Origin: Flavobacteriaceae bacterium
GTDB taxonomy: Bacteria; Bacteroidota; Bacteroidia; Flavobacteriales; Flavobacteriaceae
NCBI GenBank assembly: GCA_947379965.1
Contig: CANCPC010000012.1
Span: forward strand, 1 to 37,970
Direction of reading: 5' to 3'
DNA: 37,970 bases
Shown here: one piece after another, positions 7,337-14,465 of the stretch
How positions within the stretch are numbered: the stretch's first letter is position 1
Layout: each line of letters begins with the position of its first letter
Notes under the pieces: generated by a model
What the model was told of the DNA's origin: nothing
Database searches by the model: none
Seen by the model: only the letters and a program-made list of their open reading frames with translations
Program-made: the position numbers and the translations under genes

Positions 7337-8380
7337 ATGCAAAAAATAAAAACAGCACTATTATCCTATGGAATGTCGGGAAAAGTTTTTCACGCGCCAT
7401 TTCTAGCACTTCATCCCGGTTTCGAACTTCTTGGTTCTTGGGAAAGAAGTAAAAAACTAATCCAAGAAGATTATCCCGCAGTTATAAGTTATCCTAGTTT
7501 AGAAGCTATTTTAGAAGACAAAACCATCGATTTGGTTGTTGTAAATACGCCTGTAGGAACTCATTTTGAATACGCCAAAAAAGTTTTGCTTGCCGGAAAA
7601 CACGCCTTGGTCGAAAAAGCATTTACTACCACAATTGCCGAAGCTCGGGAATTAGCCGTGTTGGCAAAAGAAAAAGGATTGAAATTATCTGTTTTCCAAA
7701 ATAGAAGATGGGATAGCGATTTCAAAACTGTAAAAAAGATTGTTGATGCCAATTTTTTGGGCGAAATCGTCGAAGCTGAATTTCATTTCGATCGTTATAA
7801 TCCTGTTTTAAGTCCTAAACAACACAAAGAAACTGCCAATTCTGGTGCGGGAATCCTAAAAGATTTAGGTCCGCATTTAATAGATCAAGCTTTGTATTTA
7901 TTTGGTTTGCCAAAATCTGTTTTTGCCGATATTCGAATTACAAGAAGCCATTCATTAGTCGATGATTATTTAGATATCTTACTTTATTATCCGGATTTCC
8001 GAGTGCGATTGAAAGCTGGTTTTTTCGTTCGTGAACCAAATCCTTCTTTTGTTGTTCATGGTAAAAAAGGCTCCTTCTTGAAATCCCGTGGTGATGTGCA
8101 AGAAGACGATTTAAAATTAGGAAAAAAACCAAATTCAGCGGATTGGGGAACGGAGCAAGAGGGAAATGAAGGTATTTTGCATACCGAAATAGAGGGCAAA
8201 ATCATCAAAGAAAAAGTACCAACGCTAAAAGGAAATTACACTGATTTTTTTGAAAGCGTTTATCAATCTATTGCAAATGATAAGCCAGAACCCGTAAATG
8301 CTCAAGATGGCGTTTATGTGATGCAAATTATTGAAGCCGCCATTCAAAGTAACGAGCAAATGAAAACGATAAATTTATAA
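7337..8380 (+). CDS. Gfo/Idh/MocA-family NAD(P)-dependent oxidoreductase
   Basis: A 347-residue cytoplasmic dehydrogenase. The N-terminal Rossmann fold begins KIKTALLSYGMSGKVFHAPF, the usual GYGxxGxxFHAPxL signature of the YdgJ/YhhX-type branch with Ser in place of the first Gly. VVVNTPVGTHFEYAKKVLLAG and the dinucleotide-domain motif LVEKAFT follow; most members have EKP. The second half is the alpha/beta substrate-binding domain with SGAGILKDLGPHLIDQAL (about residues 173-190), containing the conserved Asp/His pair. Substrate unknown, probably a sugar or polyol derivative. It follows the OYE gene on the same strand and precedes an MFS transporter, which may be functionally linked, though the gaps hold no proof of an operon. 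Confidence 0.88.
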   Translation: MQKIKTALLSYGMSGKVFHAPFLALHPGFELLGSWERSKKLIQEDYPAVISYPSLEAILEDKTIDLVVVNTPVGTHFEYAKKVLLAGKHALVEKAFTTTIAEARELAVLAKEKGLKLSVFQNRRWDSDFKTVKKIVDANFLGEIVEAEFHFDRYNPVLSPKQHKETANSGAGILKDLGPHLIDQALYLFGLPKSVFADIRITRSHSLVDDYLDILLYYPDFRVRLKAGFFVREPNPSFVVHGKKGSFLKSRGDVQEDDLKLGKKPNSADWGTEQEGNEGILHTEIEGKIIKEKVPTLKGNYTDFFESVYQSIANDKPEPVNAQDGVYVMQIIEAAIQSNEQMKTINL

Positions 8381-8440
8381 ACAAAATCTACGTAATAATC
8401 AGTCTTAAAAACCAAAATTTATTTTGAAGATGGATTATTG

Positions 8441-8448
8441 TATTTTTG
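8441..8448 (+). promoter_or_regulatory. Candidate -7 box for the MFS gene, TATTTTTG
   Basis: TATTTTTG matches TAnnTTTG. The nearest upstream TTTG (8423-8426) leaves only 14 bp, shorter than the consensus spacer. If used, transcription would begin near 8455, placing the TTG at 8438 outside the mRNA. Confidence 0.35.
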
Positions 8449-8473
8449 TACCATTATTAGTAAAACAATTCTT

Positions 8474-9685
8474 TTGATAGATTTAGATTTTATAGTTAGG
8501 TTTAAAACCAAAACCAAATTCAAAACTGCATATCAAAACGCCAAAGCTTCGTATCTCAACCGAATTCGTTGGGCCGTTTCGATGTTTTATTTTGGGATGG
8601 GATTGTGTTTTTCTACTTGGGCAAGTCGAATCCCTAGTATTAAAACCGCATTACACTTAGGTTCTGCTGATTTAGGAACTATTTTATTTGCCTTACCCGT
8701 AGGTCAATTAACGATGATGTTTCTCTCCGGAAAACTAGTGACCCGTTTTGGCAGCCAACGGATCTTGATTTTTTCAATTTTAATGTATGCTTTTAGCATG
8801 ACAAACTTGGGTTTAGCTCGAAACGCTTGGCAATTAGCGCTAGGGTTATATGTCTTTGGTGTTTTCGGAAACCTAACAAACATTTCCCTAAACACCCAAG
8901 GAGTCCATGCCGAAGCAATCTTTAAAAGAACGATTATGACATCTTTTCACGGAGTTTGGAGTTTAGCTGGATTTACTGGTGCATTAGTTGGATTAGGAAT
9001 GTTGGCATTAAAAATAAGTACCTATACACACTTTTTAATCAGTGCCGTAATTGTTTTTTTATTGGTTGTATTCAACATGAAATTCTTGATTAAAGCTAAA
9101 GAAACCGTAAAAACCGAAAAACAAAAAGGATTTAGAAAACGTGACAAGTCATTGATTTTATTGGGAATAATTGGTTTTTGTAGTATGGCAAGCGAAGGAA
9201 TTATGTTCGATTGGAGCGGAATTTACTTCAAGGATGTGGTGAAAGTTCCCGAAGCGTTAGTGGTTTTAGGATACACTTCCTTTATGATTATGATGTCTAG
9301 TGGACGATTTTTTGGCGATGGCTTAATCAATAAATTTGGTCGAAAAAAAGTAATGCAAATTAGCGGTTGCGTAATTTCGACAGGATTGTTTACTGCCGTA
9401 CTTTTTCCGTACATAATTCCGTCAACAATTGCATTTATGTTTGTTGGATTGGGTGTCTCTACTATTATCCCTATGATATATAGTGTTGCAGGAAAACATC
9501 CTACCATCCCTACAGGCGAAGCATTAACAGCGGTTTCTAGCGTGAGTTTTCTAGGATTTTTAATGGGACCACCCTTAATTGGTTATATAGCAGAATTATT
9601 TGGATTGCGATTTTCTTTTGCCTTTATCGGTATTTTTGGATTTATCATTGCATTGATGGTAACAAAAATTAAGGTGGTAGACTAG
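8474..9685 (+). CDS. MFS transporter
   Basis: Major facilitator superfamily permease with about 12 membrane segments. The first helix contains MFYFGMGLCFSTWASRIPSIK, typical of MFS proteins with the WxxRIP motif, followed by GTILFALPVG and the loop-2 signature GKLVTRFGSQR. The second half repeats the pattern with GDGLINKFGRKKVM. The frame opens at 8438 (TTG), but there is no ATG before 8582, which would cut into the first helix. I place the start at TTG 8474 (404 codons) because a -7 box overlaps the earlier region; this is uncertain and 8438 is the alternative. Substrate not determinable; the nearby Gfo/Idh gene hints at a sugar-like compound. Confidence 0.82.
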   Translation: MIDLDFIVRFKTKTKFKTAYQNAKASYLNRIRWAVSMFYFGMGLCFSTWASRIPSIKTALHLGSADLGTILFALPVGQLTMMFLSGKLVTRFGSQRILIFSILMYAFSMTNLGLARNAWQLALGLYVFGVFGNLTNISLNTQGVHAEAIFKRTIMTSFHGVWSLAGFTGALVGLGMLALKISTYTHFLISAVIVFLLVVFNMKFLIKAKETVKTEKQKGFRKRDKSLILLGIIGFCSMASEGIMFDWSGIYFKDVVKVPEALVVLGYTSFMIMMSSGRFFGDGLINKFGRKKVMQISGCVISTGLFTAVLFPYIIPSTIAFMFVGLGVSTIIPMIYSVAGKHPTIPTGEALTAVSSVSFLGFLMGPPLIGYIAELFGLRFSFAFIGIFGFIIALMVTKIKVVD

Positions 9686-9755
9686 ATTTTGATCTGATAT
9701 TTTTTAATTCAATTTTTTAATAAATCTAAATTCTTATAAGTCAATTGCAAATCAT

Positions 9756-9763
9756 TAAATTTG
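9756..9763 (+). promoter_or_regulatory. Candidate -7 box for hflX, TAAATTTG
   Basis: TAAATTTG matches TAnnTTTG and lies 16 bp before the hflX start codon. No TTTG at the usual -33 spacing was found, so only half of the promoter is supported. Confidence 0.4.
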
Positions 9764-9779
9764 TGGCTTATTCAAAGAC

Positions 9780-11009
9780 ATGTTAGAAAAAGAAACAATA
9801 AATTTCGAAAAAACCGCAATAGTTGGTATCGTTACCCAAAATCAAAGCGAAGAAAAACTCAACGAATATCTTGATGAATTAGAGTTTTTGACCTTTACCG
9901 CTGGTGGCGAAGTGGTGAAACGCTTTTCGCAAAAAATGGAACGTCCCAATCCAAAGACTTTTGTTGGAACCGGAAAAATAGAAGAAATCAATCTTTATGT
10001 AAAAGAAAATGATATTTCTACTTTGGTATTCGATGATGAATTAACGCCTTCACAACAGAAAAATATTTCCAAAATTATAGATTGCAAAATCTTGGATAGA
10101 ACACACCTTATACTTGATATTTTTGCCCAAAGAGCCGAAACTTCGTACGCAAGAACGCAGGTAGAACTGGCGCAATGTCAATATTTATTACCTAGACTTT
10201 CCGGAATGTGGACGCACCTTGAACGCCAAAAAGGGGGAATTGGAATGCGTGGTCCGGGAGAAACAGAAATTGAAACGGATAGACGTATTGTTCGTGATCG
10301 AATTGCGTTATTGAAAGATAAAATAAAAGTAATCGACAAACAAATGGGCGTGCAACGCAGCAATCGTGGCGCTATGGTTCGTGTCGCTTTGGTGGGTTAT
10401 ACCAATGTTGGAAAATCAACTTTGATGAATGCTGTTGGTAAAAGCGATGTTTTTGTCGAAAACAAACTTTTTGCAACTTTGGATACAACCGTTCGAAAAG
10501 TGGTGATCAAAAACCTGCCTTTTTTACTTTCGGATACCGTAGGATTTATTCGAAAACTGCCAACACAATTGGTCGATTCTTTCAAAAGTACGCTCGATGA
10601 GGTTCGCGAAGCCGATTTGTTATTACATGTTGTTGATATTTCGCATACCGAATTCGAAGATCATATCGAATCGGTGAATCAAACTTTATTAGACATCAAA
10701 GCAAATGACAAACCGGTCCTAATGGTTTTTAATAAAATCGATGCTTACAAACATTTGACTATTGATGAAGATGATTTAATCACCGAAAAAACGCCAAGAC
10801 ATTTCACCCTCGAAGAATGGAAAACCACTTGGATGAGTCGCGTGGGCGAACAAAATGCATTGTTTATTTCGGCAACCAATAAAGAAAATTTCGAAGAATT
10901 TAGAGAACGAGTTTATGAAGCCGTGAGGCATATTCACATTACGCGTTTTCCTTACAATAAGTTTTTGTATCCCGATTATAAGGATGCAATCGAAAAAGAA
11001 GAAGAATAA
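9780..11009 (+). CDS. hflX: GTPase HflX
   Basis: Ribosome-associated TRAFAC-class GTPase; family members bind the large subunit and split or rescue stalled ribosomes. At 409 residues it is typical. The N-terminal HflX domain includes NPKTFVGTGKIEEI and the linker LERQKGGIGMRGPGETEIE, with a coiled-coil stretch of Arg/Lys/Asp after it. The G domain has G1 GYTNVGKST (about 205), G3 DTVGF, G4 NKID and a G5-like SATN. It starts at ATG 9780. A strong terminator follows within 5 bp of the stop codon and separates it from the convergent DUF3078 gene. Confidence 0.95.
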   Translation: MLEKETINFEKTAIVGIVTQNQSEEKLNEYLDELEFLTFTAGGEVVKRFSQKMERPNPKTFVGTGKIEEINLYVKENDISTLVFDDELTPSQQKNISKIIDCKILDRTHLILDIFAQRAETSYARTQVELAQCQYLLPRLSGMWTHLERQKGGIGMRGPGETEIETDRRIVRDRIALLKDKIKVIDKQMGVQRSNRGAMVRVALVGYTNVGKSTLMNAVGKSDVFVENKLFATLDTTVRKVVIKNLPFLLSDTVGFIRKLPTQLVDSFKSTLDEVREADLLLHVVDISHTEFEDHIESVNQTLLDIKANDKPVLMVFNKIDAYKHLTIDEDDLITEKTPRHFTLEEWKTTWMSRVGEQNALFISATNKENFEEFRERVYEAVRHIHITRFPYNKFLYPDYKDAIEKEEE

Positions 11010-11013
11010 AAAA

Positions 11014-11052
11014 AGCCCCGAATTCTACTAATAATTAGTACAATTCGGGGCT
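11014..11052. terminator. Bidirectional terminator between hflX and the DUF3078 gene
   Basis: AGCCCCGAATT (11014-11024) pairs perfectly with AATTCGGGGCT (11042-11052), with an A run on the left and a T run on the right. It serves both convergent transcripts. Confidence 0.9.
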
Positions 11053-11073
11053 AAATTTTTTGTTGAAATTTAG

Positions 11074-11922
11074 TTAGAAACCGTAATTCACGCCAAGTCC
11101 AAAAACTTCTCTTACCTGAACCGCTTTTACTGCGTTATCATCATAAATGGTTTGTAAAGCTATATTAGCCGATAAGAATTTGTTGATTTTCATCACCAAA
11201 TTCATTTGATAATCAACATCTATATTTTCTGGATGGTCTAAATAATTAGAATACAAATTCAATCTGTTTTCCATAGACACATTCGCCATTAGATTTAATT
11301 TATAATAGGCCGAAACACTTGTACCAAATTCAAATTTTGAAGATTTACCTTGCAAAACACCAAATGAAGAACCTAAAGTAGTGTATTTGCTGTCTACCAA
11401 AATTAATCGGGCAGTTGCTGGTGCAATATTGATGCTTAAATTATCATTCTTTTTCCATAACATTCCAGGTCCTAATTGAATATAGGCCGGAGAGAAAAAA
11501 TGAGAAACTGCAATGTTGGTTTTATCAAAACCGCTATCCATTTGTGTTTTCAGATTAAAGAAAACAGAGTAAAACCATTGACCAGAAGCTTTCTTTCCCC
11601 AAAGAGAGTTCAACTCTAAACGGTCATCCGTTTTGGCTGTTTTTGCAGCTTCTTTTATTTTGGTTAAACCATAAGCGGCTATGATTTTTGTGTTCCAAAG
11701 AACATCGTTTTTTTTATAATTGAAATCATAATTCAATCCTAAATTCCCAGCAATACTTGAAGTTCCTCCAGCTTGCCATTGAGCATTGAAAGCAGATTGG
11801 TTAAAAAGCAGAATGAAATTCCCTCCGTTCTTCCAAAGTTTTGTCGTGTCTTTAGCCGTTTCTTGTGCGTTTGCCGAAAAGATTCCTAGAGTAATGACTA
11901 GATAAAATACAATTTTTTTCAT
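11074..11922 (-). CDS. DUF3078 domain protein, exported, probably outer-membrane beta-barrel
   Basis: A 282-residue protein with a cleavable signal peptide (MKKIVFYLVITLGIFSANA, cut before QE). The body has the DUF3078 pattern: KLWKNGGNFILLFNQSAFNAQW near the start and repeated amphipathic strands with aromatic ends (SVFFNLKTQMDSGFD, YIQLGPGMLWKK), ending in a terminal strand FGLGVNYGF with a C-terminal Phe typical of outer-membrane barrels. Function unknown. It is the last gene of the minus-strand run that starts at sufS, 44 bp after the DUF2480 gene, and is followed by a strong terminator. The association with suf genes is familiar in flavobacteria but a role in Fe-S assembly is not implied. 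Confidence 0.85.
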   Translation of the reverse strand: MKKIVFYLVITLGIFSANAQETAKDTTKLWKNGGNFILLFNQSAFNAQWQAGGTSSIAGNLGLNYDFNYKKNDVLWNTKIIAAYGLTKIKEAAKTAKTDDRLELNSLWGKKASGQWFYSVFFNLKTQMDSGFDKTNIAVSHFFSPAYIQLGPGMLWKKNDNLSINIAPATARLILVDSKYTTLGSSFGVLQGKSSKFEFGTSVSAYYKLNLMANVSMENRLNLYSNYLDHPENIDVDYQMNLVMKINKFLSANIALQTIYDDNAVKAVQVREVFGLGVNYGF

Positions 11923-11966
11923 TTTTCATTTTTTAGAAAGCTAAAGATAATAAAAACTCAATTAAA

Positions 11967-12479
11967 TTACACTTTTTTCTTACTTTTAAAAAGTGGTACT
12001 GCCGAACAAGCTTCGCCATACATAATACTTCGCGCAAAAGCTTGCAAGTTATGTGCTGCTATAATATAAGCGCGCATGGGAACTGGTTTTTTCGAACAGC
12101 CTTTTATAATAACAGCTTTGTTCTCATAAATCGAATAATCTATTTTTGAAAGAAGTTCTTCGTATAATGCCGAATCTAAATCCTCGATGTTTCCATTGAC
12201 GATTTTCTTGGCATACGGAGCTAATTGTACTGCAACCAAAATCGAAGCCCAAGCGGGAACAATGGCGTCAGTGCTACAATTGATAGCTACATATTGGTCT
12301 TGGTATAGGGACCAATCGTGATTATTAAGATGTTCTCTAAAGTCTTTTTCCTTCAGCAATAAACCTTCAAGAAGCCACTGCGAAATATCAATTTGCGCAC
12401 GAATTCCCTTTGGATAATAATCTTCAAGATCGAAAACTTCCAAAGCGCTATTGGCTACTTTATTTACAATTTCTTCCAT
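11967..12479 (-). CDS. DUF2480 family protein
   Basis: A 170-residue cytoplasmic protein recognised as DUF2480, a Bacteroidota family usually found beside suf genes. Visible features are an acidic N-terminus, an internal VAINCSTDAIVPAWAS segment (about residues 65-80) and KAVIIKGCSKKPVPMRAY (about 122-139), each with a conserved-looking Cys. No membrane segment or signal peptide. It lies 80 bp after the DUF59 gene on the same strand, with a small repeat in the gap. Its position suggests a role linked to Fe-S metabolism, but no activity is established for the family that I know of. Confidence 0.82.
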   Translation of the reverse strand: MEEIVNKVANSALEVFDLEDYYPKGIRAQIDISQWLLEGLLLKEKDFREHLNNHDWSLYQDQYVAINCSTDAIVPAWASILVAVQLAPYAKKIVNGNIEDLDSALYEELLSKIDYSIYENKAVIIKGCSKKPVPMRAYIIAAHNLQAFARSIMYGEACSAVPLFKSKKKV

Positions 12480-12507
12480 AATTAGGTCTTAAAGTCCAAT
12501 GCCAAAC

Positions 12508-12554
12508 GTCATAAAGGCTCAACATTAAGACTTTATGACTTTCGACTTTATGAC
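12508..12554. repeat. Short repeat with inverted and direct copies
   Basis: GTCATAAAG (12508-12516) is inverted as CTTTATGAC at 12531-12539 and repeated directly at 12546-12554. It fills most of the 80-bp gap between the DUF59 and DUF2480 genes and could fold into a hairpin. Confidence 0.65.
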
Positions 12555-12559
12555 TGTTT

Positions 12560-12883
12560 TTACAACATTCCCAATTCTAATTTTGCTTCTTCGCTCATTA
12601 AATCTTTACTCCAAGGCGGATCGAAAGTAATTTCTACTTCAGCTCCTTTTATATGCTCTATAGATTTTACTTTTTCTTCTACTTCTCTTGGTAAACTTTC
12701 CGCAACGGGACAGTTTGGTGAAGTTAGTGTCATCAGGATTTTCACTTCATAATCAGAACTTACTAATACGTCATAAATTAGCCCTAATTCGTAAATATCT
12801 ACAGGAATTTCAGGATCGTAAATAGTCTTTAGTTTTTCTACGATTTGTATTCCTAATAAGTCGGTGTCTATTACTTGTTCCAT
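12560..12883 (-). CDS. DUF59/MIP18 family Fe-S assembly protein (SufT-like)
   Basis: A 107-residue protein of the DUF59 (MIP18) family, which acts in Fe-S cluster maturation or delivery. Motifs are DPEIPVDIYELGLIYDV, the LTSPNCPVAESLP stretch with the conserved Cys, and the terminal FDPPWSKDLMSEEAK. I set the start at ATG 12883 (MEQVIDTDLLG); the frame continues to 12913, but those residues are translated repeat sequence. The repeat at 12881-12933 overlaps this start codon, and a near-identical copy overlaps the start of the next upstream gene. In flavobacterial suf loci this gene normally follows sufE; here a GxxExxY gene intervenes. Confidence 0.88.
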   Translation of the reverse strand: MEQVIDTDLLGIQIVEKLKTIYDPEIPVDIYELGLIYDVLVSSDYEVKILMTLTSPNCPVAESLPREVEEKVKSIEHIKGAEVEITFDPPWSKDLMSEEAKLELGML

Positions 12884-12933
12884 AATTTTTTTATTTTGAA
12901 CCATATAAGGCATTTAAGGCCATTTAAGGTTTT
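12881..12933. repeat. Direct repeat, copy A, at the start of the DUF59 gene
   Basis: Begins at the start codon (CATAATTTTT) and continues through GAACCATATAAGG and ATTTAAGG units with a period of about 9-10 bp. It matches the copy at 13467-13520 with few differences over about 50 bp. The two copies bracket the GxxExxY gene. Confidence 0.8.
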
Positions 12934-12995
12934 TATTTTGAATGTTTTTAATTAATTTATAACCAGTTTATTTCCCTTCGATACCCTTTTTTTTA

Positions 12996-13041
12996 AACCC
13001 TATGAAGTATTTAAGGTCATCTAAGGTTTTAGTTTTGAATG
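12996..13041. repeat. Related repeat, copy B, downstream of the GxxExxY gene
   Basis: A more degenerate copy of the same unit: GAAGTATTTAAGGTCATCTAAGG followed by TTTTGAATG, as in copy A. It lies 21 bp beyond the stop codon of the GxxExxY gene, in the same orientation as copy A. Confidence 0.65.
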
Positions 13042-13061
13042 TTATTATTTTGATTAGCTTC

Positions 13062-13469
13062 TTATTCTTCTAAATATCTATATAATTCGTTAACATAGGT
13101 TTTTTGTCCTTCTTTAAAAATATGCGTAACATTGAAATTTATAATTAATCCAATTGGAACTTCTAAAAGTTTCATATAAGTTAAAAGTTGTGCTTCGTGA
13201 ATAGGTAAAACTTTTTCGATTGATCTAAGTTCTACAACCAATTTTTTTTCTATGAATAGGTCACATCTCAAACCCGCCTCAACATCTAATCCTTTATAAT
13301 TTACAGGTATTGATAATTCTGTTTGAAAATTTAATCCTTTAATCGTCAATTCTTTTTTTAAGCAACTATGATAAACACTTTCTAAAAGACCAGGTCCTAG
13401 ATGTTTGTGAACTTCTATCGCACAACCATTAACCTGATAAATTAAATCTTTTAAATCCGTTTTTGTCAT
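13062..13469 (-). CDS. GxxExxY protein (PD-(D/E)XK nuclease-like fold)
   Basis: A 135-residue protein of the GxxExxY family. The name-giving motif appears as HLGPGLLESVY (residues about 22-32). The family is assigned to the PD-(D/E)XK superfamily; candidate core residues here are the Asp of RCDLFIEKKLVVELR and the Glu of VVELR, with Arg where many members have Lys (VELK). A conserved QLLTYMKLLEVPIGLIINF helix-strand follows. Function of the family is unclear. It separates sufE from the DUF59 gene in an otherwise normal suf order and is bracketed by ~50-bp repeats that overlap both start codons, which suggests insertion. Confidence 0.88.
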   Translation of the reverse strand: MTKTDLKDLIYQVNGCAIEVHKHLGPGLLESVYHSCLKKELTIKGLNFQTELSIPVNYKGLDVEAGLRCDLFIEKKLVVELRSIEKVLPIHEAQLLTYMKLLEVPIGLIINFNVTHIFKEGQKTYVNELYRYLEE

Positions 13470-13520
13470 AATTTTTATTGTTTTGAACCATATAAGGAAT
13501 TTAAGGTCATATAAGATTTC
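13467..13520. repeat. Direct repeat, copy C, at the start of the GxxExxY gene
   Basis: Begins CATAATTTTT at the start codon and contains GAACCATATAAGG, ATTTAAGG and CATATAAG units; nearly identical to copy A at 12881-12933. Its 31-bp core (13485-13515) is also inverted at 13569-13599. Confidence 0.8.
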
Positions 13521-13568
13521 AGTTTTTGAATTTTATATTTTGAATTATAGTACGTAAATATTATCCAA

Positions 13569-13599
13569 CTTATATGACCTTCATTGCCTTATATGGTTC
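13569..13599. repeat. Inverted copy D of the same repeat, before the sufE stop
   Basis: CTTATATGACC...CCTTATATGGTTC is complementary to 13485-13515 at 28 of 31 positions. The arms, 53 bp apart, could form a long hairpin between sufE and the GxxExxY gene. Confidence 0.75.
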
Positions 13600-13601
13600 G
13601 A

Positions 13602-14021
13602 CTATTTTTTTGCATCGAAAGCCAATGCGTACATCTTTATATTTTTTATCATCGATACCAATCCGTTGGCGCGTGTTGGTGATAAATGCTCTTTTAAACC
13701 AATTTCGTCAATAAAATCCATGTCGGCATTCAGTATATCGGTAGCGGTTTGGTTTGAAAAAGTCCGAATTAATATGGCGATTATTCCTTTAGTCAAAATG
13801 GCGTCACTATCGGCGGTGAAAACAATTTTGTCTCCATTTTGTTCCCCATGTAGCCAGACTTTCGATTGGCATCCTTTGATAATGTTTTCGTCAGTTTTGA
13901 ATTCTTCTTGGATTAAAGGCAAATTTTTACCTAAATCGATAATGTATTCATAGCGTTGCATCCAATCATCAAACATTGAAAATTCCGCTACTATTTCTTG
14001 TTGTATTTCTTTAATGGTCAT
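13602..14021 (-). CDS. sufE: Sulfur acceptor protein SufE
   Basis: SufE takes persulfide sulfur from SufS and passes it to the SufBCD scaffold. The 139-residue protein has the usual length. The acceptor Cys51 lies in IKGCQSKVWL, at the same position as in the E. coli protein, and the family segments FDDWMQRYEYIIDLGK and LSPTRANGLVSMI are present. It begins 2 bp after the lipoprotein-like gene in the sufS operon and is followed by the repeat-bracketed GxxExxY gene. Confidence 0.95.
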   Translation of the reverse strand: MTIKEIQQEIVAEFSMFDDWMQRYEYIIDLGKNLPLIQEEFKTDENIIKGCQSKVWLHGEQNGDKIVFTADSDAILTKGIIAILIRTFSNQTATDILNADMDFIDEIGLKEHLSPTRANGLVSMIKNIKMYALAFDAKK

Positions 14022-14023
14022 TG

Positions 14024-14455
14024 TTAATTTTTAGCAAATGAATTTATTTTATCAACTAATTTTTTTATTTTTTCTGGTGGGAATCCATTATCAAAAGCTG
14101 GAGTCCCAAACGTTTTTCCTTGATACGTAATTTTTAAATTCGCAATGGCAGCTCCATCATAAAAACGTTTTTCAGTTGGAGCCTTCAATGTTGCCAAACT
14201 ATCTAACTCAAAATTTTCAAAATAACCCACTAATTCCTTCCAATCGGCATCCGAAATTTTGATTTCCTCTTGAAGTCCCATGCCACTTCTTTCGTTCGAA
14301 ACCAAAACTAGTTGATTTTGAACGGTTATCTTTTGATAAAAACCCCTAGTGTTTGCGGTATATTCTAAAACGGCAGTTTTCAGGTCATTTTTGGTTTGAC
14401 TCGAACAACTTTTCCCAAGAAATATGCTTAAAAAAATCATGGTAAATAGTTTCAT
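14024..14455 (-). CDS. Hypothetical protein, probable lipoprotein, between sufS and sufE
   Basis: A 143-residue protein with an N-terminal hydrophobic signal ending in FLGKSCSSQ. Cys17 is a plausible lipidation site although the lipobox is imperfect (GKSC). The rest is soluble, with WKELVGYFENFELDSLATL and a conserved-looking KRFYDGAAIANLKITYQGKT segment, ending FPPEKIKKLVDKINSF. No named family recognised with certainty. It sits tightly between sufS (10 bp) and sufE (2 bp), so it is co-transcribed with them, but its envelope location makes a direct role in cytoplasmic Fe-S assembly unlikely. Confidence 0.75.
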   Translation of the reverse strand: MKLFTMIFLSIFLGKSCSSQTKNDLKTAVLEYTANTRGFYQKITVQNQLVLVSNERSGMGLQEEIKISDADWKELVGYFENFELDSLATLKAPTEKRFYDGAAIANLKITYQGKTFGTPAFDNGFPPEKIKKLVDKINSFAKN

Positions 14456-14465
14456 AACGTCTAGT

